64,000 nucleotides of DNA from positions 1 through 64,000 of the forward strand of contig NZ_JAELUG010000011.1 of the NCBI RefSeq assembly GCF_016429255.1, in the 5' to 3' direction. Position numbers and translations under genes: made by a program. The stretch is from Rhizobium sp. ASV8 (GTDB lineage: Bacteria > Pseudomonadota > Alphaproteobacteria > Rhizobiales > Rhizobiaceae). This document shows positions 53,838 through 63,429 of this stretch, in pieces (position 1 is the stretch's first letter; every line of letters starts with the position of its first letter). Under the pieces are notes generated by a model that was not told the origin of the DNA, did no database searches, and was given only the letters and a program-made list of their open reading frames with translations.

Positions 53838-55235
53838 GTGGACTATATTTCAACCCGGGGAGAAGCCCCTGCCCTTGGCTTCTGCGACGCTCTCCTGGCT
53901 GGCCTTGCCCGTGACGGCGGGCTCTATGTTCCCCGTGAATGGCCAACCCTGACGAAGAAAGAAATTCGGGCTTTCCGCGGCAAGAGCTATCAGGACATCG
54001 CCTTTGCCGTGCTTTCGCCCTTCACCAACGGTGAGATCCCTGCCGACGTCTTCCGCGGCATGATCGATGACGCCTATGCCACCTTCCGTCATCCGGCCGT
54101 GGCGCCGCTTGTCCAGACCGGCCCGAACAGCTTCGTCATGGAGCTCTTCCACGGCACGACGCTTGCTTTCAAGGATGTCGCCATGCAGTTGCTGGCGCGG
54201 CTGATGGACTATGCGCTGGAAAAGCGCGGACAGCGGGCGACCATCGTCGGTGCCACTTCGGGCGATACCGGCGGCGCTGCGATCGACGCTTTTGCCGGCC
54301 GGGAACGCACCGATATCTTCATTCTCTTCCCGCATGGCAAGGTTTCCCCGGTACAGCAGCGGCAGATGACCACGTCCACGGCGGCAAACGTCCATGCGCT
54401 GGCGGTCAAGGGCAATTTCGACGATTGCCAAAACCTCGTCAAAGCCATGTTCAACGACGCCGCCTTCCGCGACAAGGTCAGGCTTTCAGGCGTCAACTCG
54501 ATCAACTGGGCGCGAATCATGGCGCAGGTGGTCTATTATTTCACGACGGCGGTTGCCCTCGGCGGCCCGGATCGCAAAATCTCCTTTACCGTGCCGACGG
54601 GCAATTTCGGCGATATCTTTGCCGGCTACGTCGCCAAGCGCATGGGCCTGCCGATCGAGCGCCTGATCATCGCTACCAACGAAAACGATATTCTCGCGCG
54701 CATGCTCAAGACCGGCCGCTATGAAATGCGCGAGGTCAAGGCAACCACGTCGCCGTCGATGGATATCCAGATTTCCTCCAACTTCGAACGGCTGTTGTTC
54801 GAGGCCAATGGCCGCGATGCTTCCAAGGTGCGGGCCGCGATGGAAAGCCTGAAGCAGTCGAATGGCTTTTCGACCAGCGAAGAGGCGCTGAAGTTCATCA
54901 AGAAGGATTTCCGCGCCGGACGCACGAGCGAGAAGCAGGTGGCCGAAACCATCCGCAAGACCCTTGCCGAAACCGGCTATTTGCTCGATCCGCATACGGC
55001 AATCGGCGTCTTCGTCGCGGAAAAGAACGAGCGTCCGACGAGCCCTATGGTGACGCTTGCAACCGCCCATCCGGCAAAATTCCCTGCAGCAGTAAAATCC
55101 GCATCCGGTATTGACCCAGCGCTTCCGACGTGGCTTGCTGGTTTGATGACCAGGGAGGAGCGTTTCGAGGTTCTCGATCCGGAGCTTAAAGCTGTTGAAG
55201 GCTTTATCGGCAAACACACCCGGGCCGGCGAATAA
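53838..55235 (+). CDS. thrC: Threonine synthase
   Basis: A 465-residue PLP enzyme converting O-phosphohomoserine to threonine. The N-terminal motif GGLYVPREWP and the PLP-lysine motif FHGTTLAFKDVAMQL (K112) place it in the long class of threonine synthases; GATSGDTGGAAIDAF binds phosphate. GTG 53838 is the start, preceded by AAAGGA; MDYISTRG is the normal N-terminus. Followed 20 bases downstream by an M16 protease gene, a common order in Rhizobiales. Confidence 0.95.
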   Translation: MDYISTRGEAPALGFCDALLAGLARDGGLYVPREWPTLTKKEIRAFRGKSYQDIAFAVLSPFTNGEIPADVFRGMIDDAYATFRHPAVAPLVQTGPNSFVMELFHGTTLAFKDVAMQLLARLMDYALEKRGQRATIVGATSGDTGGAAIDAFAGRERTDIFILFPHGKVSPVQQRQMTTSTAANVHALAVKGNFDDCQNLVKAMFNDAAFRDKVRLSGVNSINWARIMAQVVYYFTTAVALGGPDRKISFTVPTGNFGDIFAGYVAKRMGLPIERLIIATNENDILARMLKTGRYEMREVKATTSPSMDIQISSNFERLLFEANGRDASKVRAAMESLKQSNGFSTSEEALKFIKKDFRAGRTSEKQVAETIRKTLAETGYLLDPHTAIGVFVAEKNERPTSPMVTLATAHPAKFPAAVKSASGIDPALPTWLAGLMTREERFEVLDPELKAVEGFIGKHTRAGE

Positions 55236-55255
55236 CAGACGCGGAAAGACAAGCG

Positions 55256-56554
55256 ATGACAGTGGAGTGCACCCGGCTCGCGTCCGGGCTGACAGTAGCG
55301 ACCCAATCGATGCCACACCTCGAAAGCGTGGCACTCGGCGTTTGGATCAAATCGGGCTCGCGCAACGAGACCGAAGCAGAACACGGGATCGCCCATCTGC
55401 TCGAACATATGGCGTTCAAGGGCACGGCGCGGCGCAGCGCCCGTCAGATCGCCGAGGAAATCGAGAATGTCGGCGGCGAAGTCAACGCCGCCACATCTAC
55501 CGAAACCACCTCCTACTATGCCCGGGTTCTGAAAGATCATGTGCCGCTCGCGGTCGATATCCTTGCCGATATCCTGACCGAATCCGCTTTCGACGAGGAA
55601 GAGCTGGCACGCGAGAAGCAGGTTATCCTGCAGGAAATCAACGCCGCGAACGACACGCCTGACGACGTGGTCTTCGACAAGTTTTCCGAAGTCGCCTATC
55701 GCGGACAGACATTGGGGCGAGCCATTCTCGGCACGCCTGAGACCGTCGTTTCCTTTTCGCCGGCACAGATTCGTCACTACCTTGATCGCAACTACACCAC
55801 GGACCGCATGTTCGTGGTGGCGGCCGGTGCGGTCGACCATGAGAGCTTCGTTCGCCAGGTCGAGGAGCGTTTCTCCAGCCTGCCGACGAAACCGTCCGCT
55901 CCGCCCATTATCGAGCCTGCTCGTTATATCGGCGGCAATATTCGCGAGACGCGCGACCTTATGGACGCGCAGATACTGCTCGGCTTCGAAGGCCGCGCCT
56001 ATCACACGCGCGATTTCTACTGTTCGCAGATCCTCGCCAATATCCTCGGCGGCGGCATGTCCTCGCGGCTGTTCCAGGAAGTGCGCGAACTCCGTGGCCT
56101 CTGCTATTCGGTCTATGCCTTCCATTGGGGCTTTTCCGATACCGGCATTTTCGGCATCCATGCGGCGACGGGCGGCGAGAACCTGCCGGAGCTGGTGCCT
56201 GTCATCGTCGATGAACTGCATAAGGCGTCCCACAATATCGAGCAGCAGGAAATCGAGCGCGCACGCGCCCAGATTCGTGCGCAGCTGCTGATGGGACAGG
56301 AGAGCCCGGCCGCTCGCGCCGGCCAGGTCGCCCGGCAGATGATGCTCTACGGCCGCCCCATTCCGAACCAGGAAATGCTGGAGCGCCTGCAGGGCATCAC
56401 CATCGATCGCCTCACCGATCTTGCCGGCCGGCTGTTCTTCGATACAGTACCGACGCTTTCGGCGATCGGGCCGCTGGAGCAGCTCGCACCGATGGAAGAC
56501 ATCGTCATGTCCCTGTCCTCACCGGCGCTCGCTTCCAAAAGCGCAAACGGCTAG
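55256..56554 (+). CDS. M16-family zinc metalloprotease (processing-peptidase-like)
   Basis: A 432-residue pitrilysin-family protein. The inverted zinc motif HLLEH is at 47-51 (AHLLEHMAFKGT) and the distal glutamate lies about 75 residues later in EEELAREKQVILQEI. Single-chain M16B proteins of alphaproteobacteria are the closest bacterial relatives of the mitochondrial processing peptidase beta subunit. Substrates unknown. Lies between thrC and a GNAT gene on the same strand, probably cotranscribed. Confidence 0.92.
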   Translation: MTVECTRLASGLTVATQSMPHLESVALGVWIKSGSRNETEAEHGIAHLLEHMAFKGTARRSARQIAEEIENVGGEVNAATSTETTSYYARVLKDHVPLAVDILADILTESAFDEEELAREKQVILQEINAANDTPDDVVFDKFSEVAYRGQTLGRAILGTPETVVSFSPAQIRHYLDRNYTTDRMFVVAAGAVDHESFVRQVEERFSSLPTKPSAPPIIEPARYIGGNIRETRDLMDAQILLGFEGRAYHTRDFYCSQILANILGGGMSSRLFQEVRELRGLCYSVYAFHWGFSDTGIFGIHAATGGENLPELVPVIVDELHKASHNIEQQEIERARAQIRAQLLMGQESPAARAGQVARQMMLYGRPIPNQEMLERLQGITIDRLTDLAGRLFFDTVPTLSAIGPLEQLAPMEDIVMSLSSPALASKSANG

Positions 56555-56571
56555 GGGCATGCCGCGAGCCG

Positions 56572-57219
56572 ATGGGTTCAATTCTCGGGGGAGTGCTTGG
56601 CGGCATGCAAAAATCTGTCTTTCGATTTCTCTCCCGTCATCCGGACGCGGTTGAACTCGAAGACGACACATATTTGCTGCGTCTGCCGCGCTACTCCGAT
56701 TTCAACCAATGGCACAGGCTGAGGGCCGAAAGCAGACGCTTTCTCGAACCCTGGGAGCCGACTTGGCGGCATGACGAACTGACGGAAGGCGCCTATCGGG
56801 CACGCATCATCAGGGGAAAGCAGGAGTACAATTCCGGCCAGGCGATCCCGCTGTTCATTTTCCTCAGGGAAAACATGACGCTGGTTGGAGGCATAACGAT
56901 CGGCTATATTCGCCGCGGTGCTGCGCAGAGCTGCATGATCGGATATTGGATGGGCGAGCGCTATTCCGGTCAGGGCCACATGTTCGCCGCACTTCGGTTG
57001 GTTATACCCTATATCTTTTCCGGACTTGAGTTGCACCGTATTGAAGCAGCCTGTATTCCGGATAACGAGCGTAGCATGCGGCTTCTAGAAAAAGCCGGTT
57101 TCCAACGGGAAGGTCATTTGCGCGGTTATCTCAAAATCAACGGTCAGTGGCGCGACCATGTGATGTTCTCAAGGCTGGCAGCCGATGCCGGCCCGAACCG
57201 AAGCTACGACCAGCGATGA
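56572..57219 (+). CDS. RimJ/RimL-type N-acetyltransferase
   Basis: A 215-residue GNAT enzyme resembling ribosomal protein alanine acetyltransferases: FLRENMTLVGGITIGYIRRGAAQSCMIGYWMGERYSGQGHMFAAL (acetyl-CoA site) and LHRIEAACIPDNERSMRLLEKAGF. It may acetylate the N-terminus of a ribosomal or other protein. The start may be ATG 56605 (MQKSVFRF); both sites have moderate ribosome-binding sequence. Its stop overlaps the next start (ATGA). Confidence 0.87.
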   Translation: MGSILGGVLGGMQKSVFRFLSRHPDAVELEDDTYLLRLPRYSDFNQWHRLRAESRRFLEPWEPTWRHDELTEGAYRARIIRGKQEYNSGQAIPLFIFLRENMTLVGGITIGYIRRGAAQSCMIGYWMGERYSGQGHMFAALRLVIPYIFSGLELHRIEAACIPDNERSMRLLEKAGFQREGHLRGYLKINGQWRDHVMFSRLAADAGPNRSYDQR

Positions 57220-60128
57220 TCGCCGGATTGATGCAGACGAGGCCGATGGCCGGGCGGCTATGTGCCGTGTTCGCAACGCTTGCGGCCATCATGCTGCTGT
57301 TGGTCGCCGGAATGGCGCAGGCAGCCGAGCCCGTGAAAATCTCGCGCGACGACACCGCTCTCGACCTGACGGCGACGACCGAGATCTATACCAACCAGGG
57401 CGAAGCCTTTCAGGTTTCGACGGCCGCCGGCACCGACGGCATCAGGCGACGCATCGAGGTCAGATCTTCGTCTCCGAATCATCAGGGTGACTGGGCGGTT
57501 TTCGCGCTCGCCAACGTCTCCGAAGAGCAGCTTGAGCGCGTTATCGTCGCCCCGCATTTCCGCCTGGTGAATTCGAAGGTCTTCTGGCCCGATCTGGGCT
57601 CGCAACGCATCGTCGCGATCACGCCGAGCGAAGGCTTTGCGCTCGATCGGCAGCCAAGCGACGAAGCGGACGTTTTCCGCATCACGCTGAACCCAGGCGC
57701 AGTCGTTACCTTCGTTGCCGAACTTTCGTCTCCCAATTTGCCGCAGCTCTATCTGTGGGAACCCAACGCCTACAAGGACACGGTCAACGCCTTCACGCTC
57801 TATCGCGGCATCGTGCTCGGCATTGCCGGCCTGCTGGCGGTGTTCCTGACCATCCTTTTCGTGGTCAAGGGAACATCGATGCTGCCGGCAACCGCGGCCC
57901 TTGCCTGGGCGGTGCTCGGCTATATCTGCGTCGACTTCGGCTTCCTCGGCAAGCTCATCAGCATCACCTCCAGCGACCAGCGAATATGGCGCGCCTGCGC
58001 GGAGGTGGCGCTCGCGTCGAGTTTGGTGATCTTCCTGTTCACCTATCTCAATCTCAATCGCTGGCACGCCCACCTCGGCTACGTCACCCTTGCCTGGGTT
58101 CTCGGCCTTGCCCTGCTCTTCGGCGTAGCGATCTACGATCCGTCGATTGCGGCCGGCATCGCGCGGCTGTCGCTGGCACTGACGGCAACGGCCGGCCTGC
58201 TGCTCATCATCTATCTCGGCTTCAGCCGATATGACCGCGCCATCCTGCTCGTGCCCGCCTGGGCGCTGATCCTCGTCTGGCTGTTCGGAGCCTGGATGAC
58301 GATCATGGGCAAGCTCGACAACGATATCATCCAGCCGGCCCTCGGCGGCGGCCTGGTGCTCATCGTTCTGCTCATCGGCTTCACCGTCATGCAGCACGCC
58401 TTTGCCGGCGGTGCTTTCCAGCAAGGCCTGTTTTCGGATCTGGAGCGGCAATCCCTAGCCCTCACCGGTTCCGGCGATACCGTCTGGGATTGGGACGTGG
58501 CGCGCGACCGCGTCGTGACCACGCCCGATATCTCGATGAAGCTCGGCCTTTCGCCCGGCAGCATGCATGGCGCGGCGCGCAACTGGCTGCCGCGACTGCA
58601 TCCCGACGACCGCGACCGGTTCCGAGCGACGCTCGACGTGCTGCTGGAACATCGACGCGGCAGACTGAACCACGAGTTCCGCATTCGCGCCGAAGATGGA
58701 CATTTCCATTGGCTGTCGATCCGCGCCCGGCCGGTGCTCGGCTCCAACGGCGAGATCATCCGCTGCGTCGGCACCATCGTCGATATCACCGAGCAGAAGA
58801 ATTCGATCGAGCGGCTGCTGCATGACGCCGTGCACGATAATCTCACCGGATTGCCGAACCGCCAGGTTTTCCTCGATCGTCTCCAATCCGTGCTGACACT
58901 CGCGTCTGAGGGCAATCAGCTCAGGCCGACGGTCATGGTGATCGACATCGATCGCTACAAGCTCGTCAACGATACCCTTGGTTTTGCCGCCGGCGACAAT
59001 ATCCTCATCGCGCTGACCCGGCGCCTTCGTCGCCTGATGAAGCCGCAGGATACGCTTGCCCGCCTTTCTGGCGACCAGTTCGGCCTCATCCTCGTATCCG
59101 AGCGCGATCCGGCCAAGGTTGCCGATTTTGCCGATGCGATCAGCAAGGCGATCATGGTGCCGATCAACTTCGCCAATCGCGAAATCATCCTGACCGCATC
59201 GGTCGGCCTGACCTCATGGGTCGACCAGCAGGAAAACGCAGCCGGCATGCTCAGTGACGCCGAACTTGCCATGTACCGCGCCAAGCGCGCCGGCGGCAAC
59301 CGCGTCGAGCCTTTCCAGCCTGCCTTCCGCAGCTTCGGCACCGACCGCCTGCAGCTGGAAACCGACCTGCGTCGTGCTGTCGAGCGCAAGGAGCTCTCGC
59401 TAGTCTACCAGCCCATCGTTCGGCTGGAAGATGCCGAAGTCGCAGGTTTCGAAGCGCTGATGCGCTGGGAGCATCCGAAGCGCGGCAATATTCCGCCCAC
59501 GGAATTCATCCCGATCGCAGAAGCCTCCGACATTATCGGGCCGCTCGGCATGTTTGCGCTGGAGCAGGCGACCAATGACTTGAAGGCGTGGCAACGACAG
59601 ACCGGCGACCTGCCATTGTTCGTTTCCATCAACCTTTCCAGCGTGCAACTGCTCAACAATGAGCTTTACGACGATATCCGCGCCCTGCTCGCCAAGACCC
59701 ATTGCGATCCGCACCGGATCAAGCTGGAGTTGACGGAATCGCAAGTGATGGAAAATCCGGAGCAGGCGCGCCTCGTGCTCGACAAGCTGCGCGACGCCGG
59801 CATTGGCTTGGCGCTCGACGACTTCGGCACCGGCTATTCTTCGCTTGCCTATCTCACGCGCTTCCCCTTCGACACCATCAAGCTCGACAAGGCGATGGTG
59901 CGCGACGAGAGCGATAAGAAGGCCGTCCTGCTCCGCTCCGTCATCTCCATGGCGCGCGAACTCAACATGCGGGTCGTCGCCGAGGGCATCGAATCGGAAG
60001 AGGACGCGCTGGAGCTCGCCAAGATCGGCTGCACCTACGGTCAGAGCTTCATCTTCGGTCCGCCAATGGGGTCAGATTCGGTGATCAGGCTGCTCAAGGA
60101 ACGCTTTCCGCTGACGAAGCGCGCCTAA
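57216..60128 (+). CDS. Membrane PAS-GGDEF-EAL cyclic-di-GMP phosphodiesterase-like protein
   Basis: A 970-residue sensor protein: signal peptide-like start (about 1-40), a periplasmic domain (about 40-210), seven hydrophobic segments (about 215-420) as in 7TM sensor proteins, a PAS domain (about 430-560 with DTVWDWDVARD), GGDEF (about 565-715) and EAL (about 725-965). The GGDEF signature is degenerate (SGDQF), so cyclase activity is unlikely; the EAL site is intact (EALMRW, SINLSS, ELTES, DDFGTGYSSL, KLDKA, AEGIES). It probably degrades c-di-GMP in response to a periplasmic signal. ATG 57216 overlaps the GNAT stop (ATGA). Confidence 0.9.
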   Translation: MIAGLMQTRPMAGRLCAVFATLAAIMLLLVAGMAQAAEPVKISRDDTALDLTATTEIYTNQGEAFQVSTAAGTDGIRRRIEVRSSSPNHQGDWAVFALANVSEEQLERVIVAPHFRLVNSKVFWPDLGSQRIVAITPSEGFALDRQPSDEADVFRITLNPGAVVTFVAELSSPNLPQLYLWEPNAYKDTVNAFTLYRGIVLGIAGLLAVFLTILFVVKGTSMLPATAALAWAVLGYICVDFGFLGKLISITSSDQRIWRACAEVALASSLVIFLFTYLNLNRWHAHLGYVTLAWVLGLALLFGVAIYDPSIAAGIARLSLALTATAGLLLIIYLGFSRYDRAILLVPAWALILVWLFGAWMTIMGKLDNDIIQPALGGGLVLIVLLIGFTVMQHAFAGGAFQQGLFSDLERQSLALTGSGDTVWDWDVARDRVVTTPDISMKLGLSPGSMHGAARNWLPRLHPDDRDRFRATLDVLLEHRRGRLNHEFRIRAEDGHFHWLSIRARPVLGSNGEIIRCVGTIVDITEQKNSIERLLHDAVHDNLTGLPNRQVFLDRLQSVLTLASEGNQLRPTVMVIDIDRYKLVNDTLGFAAGDNILIALTRRLRRLMKPQDTLARLSGDQFGLILVSERDPAKVADFADAISKAIMVPINFANREIILTASVGLTSWVDQQENAAGMLSDAELAMYRAKRAGGNRVEPFQPAFRSFGTDRLQLETDLRRAVERKELSLVYQPIVRLEDAEVAGFEALMRWEHPKRGNIPPTEFIPIAEASDIIGPLGMFALEQATNDLKAWQRQTGDLPLFVSINLSSVQLLNNELYDDIRALLAKTHCDPHRIKLELTESQVMENPEQARLVLDKLRDAGIGLALDDFGTGYSSLAYLTRFPFDTIKLDKAMVRDESDKKAVLLRSVISMARELNMRVVAEGIESEEDALELAKIGCTYGQSFIFGPPMGSDSVIRLLKERFPLTKRA

Positions 60129-60150
60129 GATAGCGCCCCCGCTCTGAGGC

Positions 60151-60267
60151 GCGTTGCGATTTCTAAAGCGCGTCGCGATCTTTCAGATTCGCTTCACGCG
60201 CTTTAGTTCTTTGATTTCACGCATGTCTTAGCCGCAAAAACCGCTGCACACTTTTGCGCGACATGCT
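60151..60267. repeat. Intergenic palindromic element
   Basis: AAAGCGCGT (60165-60173) and ACGCGCTTT (60196-60204) form 9-base arms, followed by a tail CCGCTGCACACTTTTGCGCG and CATGCTCTAAG. The tail resembles the ends of other short intergenic elements in this window and in rhizobial genomes generally. It sits between convergent genes. Confidence 0.55.
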
Positions 60268-61335
60268 CTAAGATTCGCTTCCCGCGCTTTCGATCAGTCG
60301 CCGGATGTAATCCAGCTTTGCGACCACCTGAGGGGAAAGGATAAAGGGGTAAGAATCCGGCTGCCCCATGCTGCGCTGGATGGAATTGATCGCAACGCTC
60401 AAGGGGATCCAGGCGCTGACAAGCTGGCCTGCGCTCTCAGCCTTGTAGGGGTTGAAGTCAACTTCCGCCGCCATGTCGTGATAGCGCTGCGGATCGATCG
60501 CCAGCCCGAAGGAGCGAGCCGTCTCCAGCGTATCCACGATATGCAGGTAGTGGGCGAAGCATTCGGCAAAATCTTCCCAGGGATGGGAGCTGGCATAGGC
60601 ACTGATGAAGCTTTCCTGCCAGTCCACAGGCGGACCGTTGTCGTAATGAGCCTGAAGTGCTGCGCCATAATCGGCGCGCTCATCGCCGAAGACGGCGCGA
60701 AAGGCATCGAACTGACCACGGTCGCGCACGAGCTTGTCCCAGATGAAATGACCGGTCTCGTGTCGGAAGTGCCCCAGCAGCGTGCGATAGGGCTCGTTCA
60801 TCGAGGTGCGCGCCTGCTCGCGTGTCACATCATCGGCCTCGGCGGCACGAATGGCAATCAATCCGTCTTCGTGGCCGGTCATGGCGGGAATGACGGTATT
60901 GCCCTGCATTTCATCTTCGAGGAAGTCGAACACCAACCCGCCTTGAGGATCCTCCGTCCGGTCGGGATGCGGCAGCTTCCAGCGCAGCAGAGAATAGAAC
61001 AGATGACGTTGCGCCTGCCCGATGCGCCTCCAGCGATTTATCCCCTGCTCCGTGCCCGTATTCGGCACCAGGCGATTGTGGCGGCAGGCGACGCAATAGG
61101 AGTTAGAATCATCCGTATCAATCAGCCAGTTGCAAATGTCGAGTTCGGCATTGGCGCAGAAACGGACATGTCGCGCCGCCTCGGAAACCAGATGCCAACT
61201 CGGGCCTTCATCCGGCTCCAGCGCATAGATTGCCAGACGATCCGGGACGAAGCCGAGCTGATGGCCACAACGGACACATTGCCTATTGTCGAAATGGACG
61301 GGTTGGCCGCAATGATCGCAGGTGAAAAGCCGCAT
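60268..61335 (-). CDS. Putative zinc-binding metallopeptidase
   Basis: A 355-residue protein. The N-terminus is a double zinc ribbon (FTCDHCGQPV ... CVRCGHQLG, about residues 4-27) and further cysteines appear in RFCANAELDICNW and YCVACRHN. In the middle, HFRHETGHFIWD has the HExxH-like arrangement H-E-x-G-H (HETGH) of zinc proteases. Known as a putative zinc-binding peptidase family (COG4307-like) with no established substrate. ATG 61335 gives MRLFTCDHCG, the standard start. Confidence 0.85.
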   Translation of the reverse strand: MRLFTCDHCGQPVHFDNRQCVRCGHQLGFVPDRLAIYALEPDEGPSWHLVSEAARHVRFCANAELDICNWLIDTDDSNSYCVACRHNRLVPNTGTEQGINRWRRIGQAQRHLFYSLLRWKLPHPDRTEDPQGGLVFDFLEDEMQGNTVIPAMTGHEDGLIAIRAAEADDVTREQARTSMNEPYRTLLGHFRHETGHFIWDKLVRDRGQFDAFRAVFGDERADYGAALQAHYDNGPPVDWQESFISAYASSHPWEDFAECFAHYLHIVDTLETARSFGLAIDPQRYHDMAAEVDFNPYKAESAGQLVSAWIPLSVAINSIQRSMGQPDSYPFILSPQVVAKLDYIRRLIESAGSES

Positions 61336-61472
61336 GAACTCCTCGGAAAAGGTGGATTGGCCCAAGATAAAGAGCCTGCCACGTTTCCGTAACAGGCTCT
61401 TCCTCCCAACATCGCTGCTACAACGTCAATTCAAACGGAACAGCGAGCACATATTGGCTAGCAATCAGTCGA

Positions 61473-61664
61473 TCACATACGATCGACGGCACCCTTGACC
61501 TTGTCTTTGGCCTTGCCAACGGCAGACTGTACTTTGCCCTTGGCTTCCTGGGCGGCACCTTCGGCGCGCATTCTCTTGTCATCGGTTGCCTTGCCGACGA
61601 CCTGCTTGGCCTTGCCGGCGATTTCGTTCACCTTGCCCGTAACCTTGTCGGTCGTGCTGCTCAT
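61473..61664 (-). CDS. CsbD-like stress protein
   Basis: A 63-residue hydrophilic, Lys/Ala-rich protein with the CsbD repeat pattern ([20 protein letters not shown] and [18 protein letters not shown]). CsbD proteins are induced by general stress; molecular function unknown. ATG 61664 (MSSTTDKV) has GGAGGCGC upstream; the frame to 61688 is too long. Confidence 0.87.
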   Translation of the reverse strand: MSSTTDKVTGKVNEIAGKAKQVVGKATDDKRMRAEGAAQEAKGKVQSAVGKAKDKVKGAVDRM

Positions 61665-61759
61665 GTGTAGCGCCTCCTTGGCTGGCACGGCTCTATTGCC
61701 GTTGCTCTGTCAGGGTAACGCCACGAGCGCTATTTCGTTCCGAAATAGTGCCGATCGTC

Positions 61760-62365
61760 TCAGCTATGGCCGGCGTGCGGCGACAGCATTGCGGCATTGA
61801 TGCCCATCAAGGCAAGGGCGCGCTCATACTTGTCGTCGAGGCTGCGGTCGAAGATCAGCTCTTCGTTTGCCGGGCAGTTCAGCCAGCCATTGTTGCCGAT
61901 CTCTGCCTCCAGCTGGCCTGCTCCCCAGCCGGCATAGCCGAGCAGCATCGTGGCTCGTTTCGGCCCGCTTCCTTTGGAGATGGCTCGCACGATGTCGAGC
62001 GTCGCCGTCAAGCTGATATCATCGCTGACCGGAATGCTGCTGTCGCTGAGGTAATCGTCGGAATGGAGGACAAAGCCCCGGCCGCTTTCGACCGGCCCCC
62101 CGGTCTGGATCGGGAAATTCCGTGCGTCCGCCGGGAGGACGATGGCATCGTCATCCTTGATCATATCCAGATGCAGAAGAACATCCGTAAACGTCAGCTT
62201 CTGAGGTCGATTAATGACGAAGCCCATGGCCCCGGCATCGGAATGAGCGCAAATGTAAATGACCGTCCGGTTGAAGTTCCTATCCTCCATGCCGGGCATG
62301 GCGATCAGGAACTGACCGTCGAGCAAACCTCTTTCGCGTTTATTCTTCAGCGTCGATAGGGACAT
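61760..62365 (-). CDS. YqgE/AlgH family protein
   Basis: A 201-residue protein of the UPF0301/YqgE family: [40 protein letters not shown] at the N-terminus and [14 protein letters not shown] later are diagnostic. AlgH was linked to alginate regulation in Pseudomonas, but the biochemical role is unknown. Divergent from the DsbD-N-domain gene. Confidence 0.93.
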   Translation of the reverse strand: MSLSTLKNKRERGLLDGQFLIAMPGMEDRNFNRTVIYICAHSDAGAMGFVINRPQKLTFTDVLLHLDMIKDDDAIVLPADARNFPIQTGGPVESGRGFVLHSDDYLSDSSIPVSDDISLTATLDIVRAISKGSGPKRATMLLGYAGWGAGQLEAEIGNNGWLNCPANEELIFDRSLDDKYERALALMGINAAMLSPHAGHS

Positions 62366-62476
62366 CGTGCCTCCTGACCGCAGTCCATAGCTGCACCGCT
62401 AAAAAAGCAAGATGGGGCAATGTCATAAATCAATCAACTGAAAATGATCATTTCTTTTTTAGGTGGTGCTGGCTCC

Positions 62477-63346
62477 ATGCCGCCCGATCCGCTAAATCCT
62501 CATTCCATGACCGGATCAGCCACCCTCTCCCGCCTGTCGGCACTATCCGCCGGCGCATTTGCCACCATTCTTTGCATCGGCTCTGCCGCCCATGCCGCGA
62601 CAAGCGAATGGGCGGACAATCAAGGCGGCCGCATGCGCCTTGTGGCGCTGGCACCCGATGCCGAGGGCCATATCCGTGCCGCTCTGCAGATCGAACCGCA
62701 ACCCGGCTGGATCACCTATTGGCGTGAACCGGGCCAGAGCGGGATTCCGCCGCAAGTGACCCTTGCGCCTGAGAGCGGCGTGACGCTGGAAAAAGCCAGC
62801 TATCCGATACCGAAGCAGATCGTCGTCGGGAACATACATGAGATCGGCTACGATGCTCCCGTGACATTGCCGCTCGATTTCCGCGTCGCGGGCAAGGCGC
62901 CGGCCAAGTTGGAGCTGACCGCCTTCATCGGTCTTTGCAAGGATATCTGCATCCCCTTCCAGGCGGACTATTCTCTGCCGCTACCGGCAGGCGAACAGCC
63001 GACGACACATGAGTTGGCTCTGCTGGATGCCGCGAAGGCTTTGCTGCCGCAAACGCCGTCCTCCGATTTCGCCGTTCAGGGCCACAGCCTCTCCGCGGAT
63101 TCGAAAAACCTGACGCTGCGCCTCACCCTGCCGGAAACAACCGGAAATGCTCCGGCGATCTATGTCACCGGCCCGGCAGGTTACGTGTTCTTCCAGCAGG
63201 CGAATACCAAGCGGGAAGGCAACGCCTATTCGGCCGATATCGAGATCGGCAAGCTGCCGAAGAATTACGACATCAAGGGCAAGACCTGGGGCGTTCTGGC
63301 CGTCGACGGCGATCGCGCCATCGAAACCACCCTTGCGTTCGAATAG
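62477..63346 (+). CDS. Exported DsbD N-domain-like protein
   Basis: A 289-residue exported protein with a signal peptide at about 10-40 (LSALSAGAFATILCIGSAAHA) and a DsbD alpha-domain-like fold: GWITYWREPGQSGIPP and LTAFIGLCKDICIPFQADYSL, whose two cysteines sit where DsbD-alpha has its redox pair. There is no membrane domain or C-terminal thioredoxin domain. Such stand-alone proteins are thought to work in periplasmic thiol reduction. The start may be 62477 (AGGTGG upstream), 62507 or 62444. A peroxiredoxin gene follows on the same strand. Confidence 0.82.
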   Translation: MPPDPLNPHSMTGSATLSRLSALSAGAFATILCIGSAAHAATSEWADNQGGRMRLVALAPDAEGHIRAALQIEPQPGWITYWREPGQSGIPPQVTLAPESGVTLEKASYPIPKQIVVGNIHEIGYDAPVTLPLDFRVAGKAPAKLELTAFIGLCKDICIPFQADYSLPLPAGEQPTTHELALLDAAKALLPQTPSSDFAVQGHSLSADSKNLTLRLTLPETTGNAPAIYVTGPAGYVFFQQANTKREGNAYSADIEIGKLPKNYDIKGKTWGVLAVDGDRAIETTLAFE

Positions 63347-63429
63347 GCCCGACCTATAGTTCTGCCCGACAATTTCGCCCCATCGAAGGCGGTTCAAACG
63401 CCTCGAAACCATGCCCCAAGGAGAGAGCC

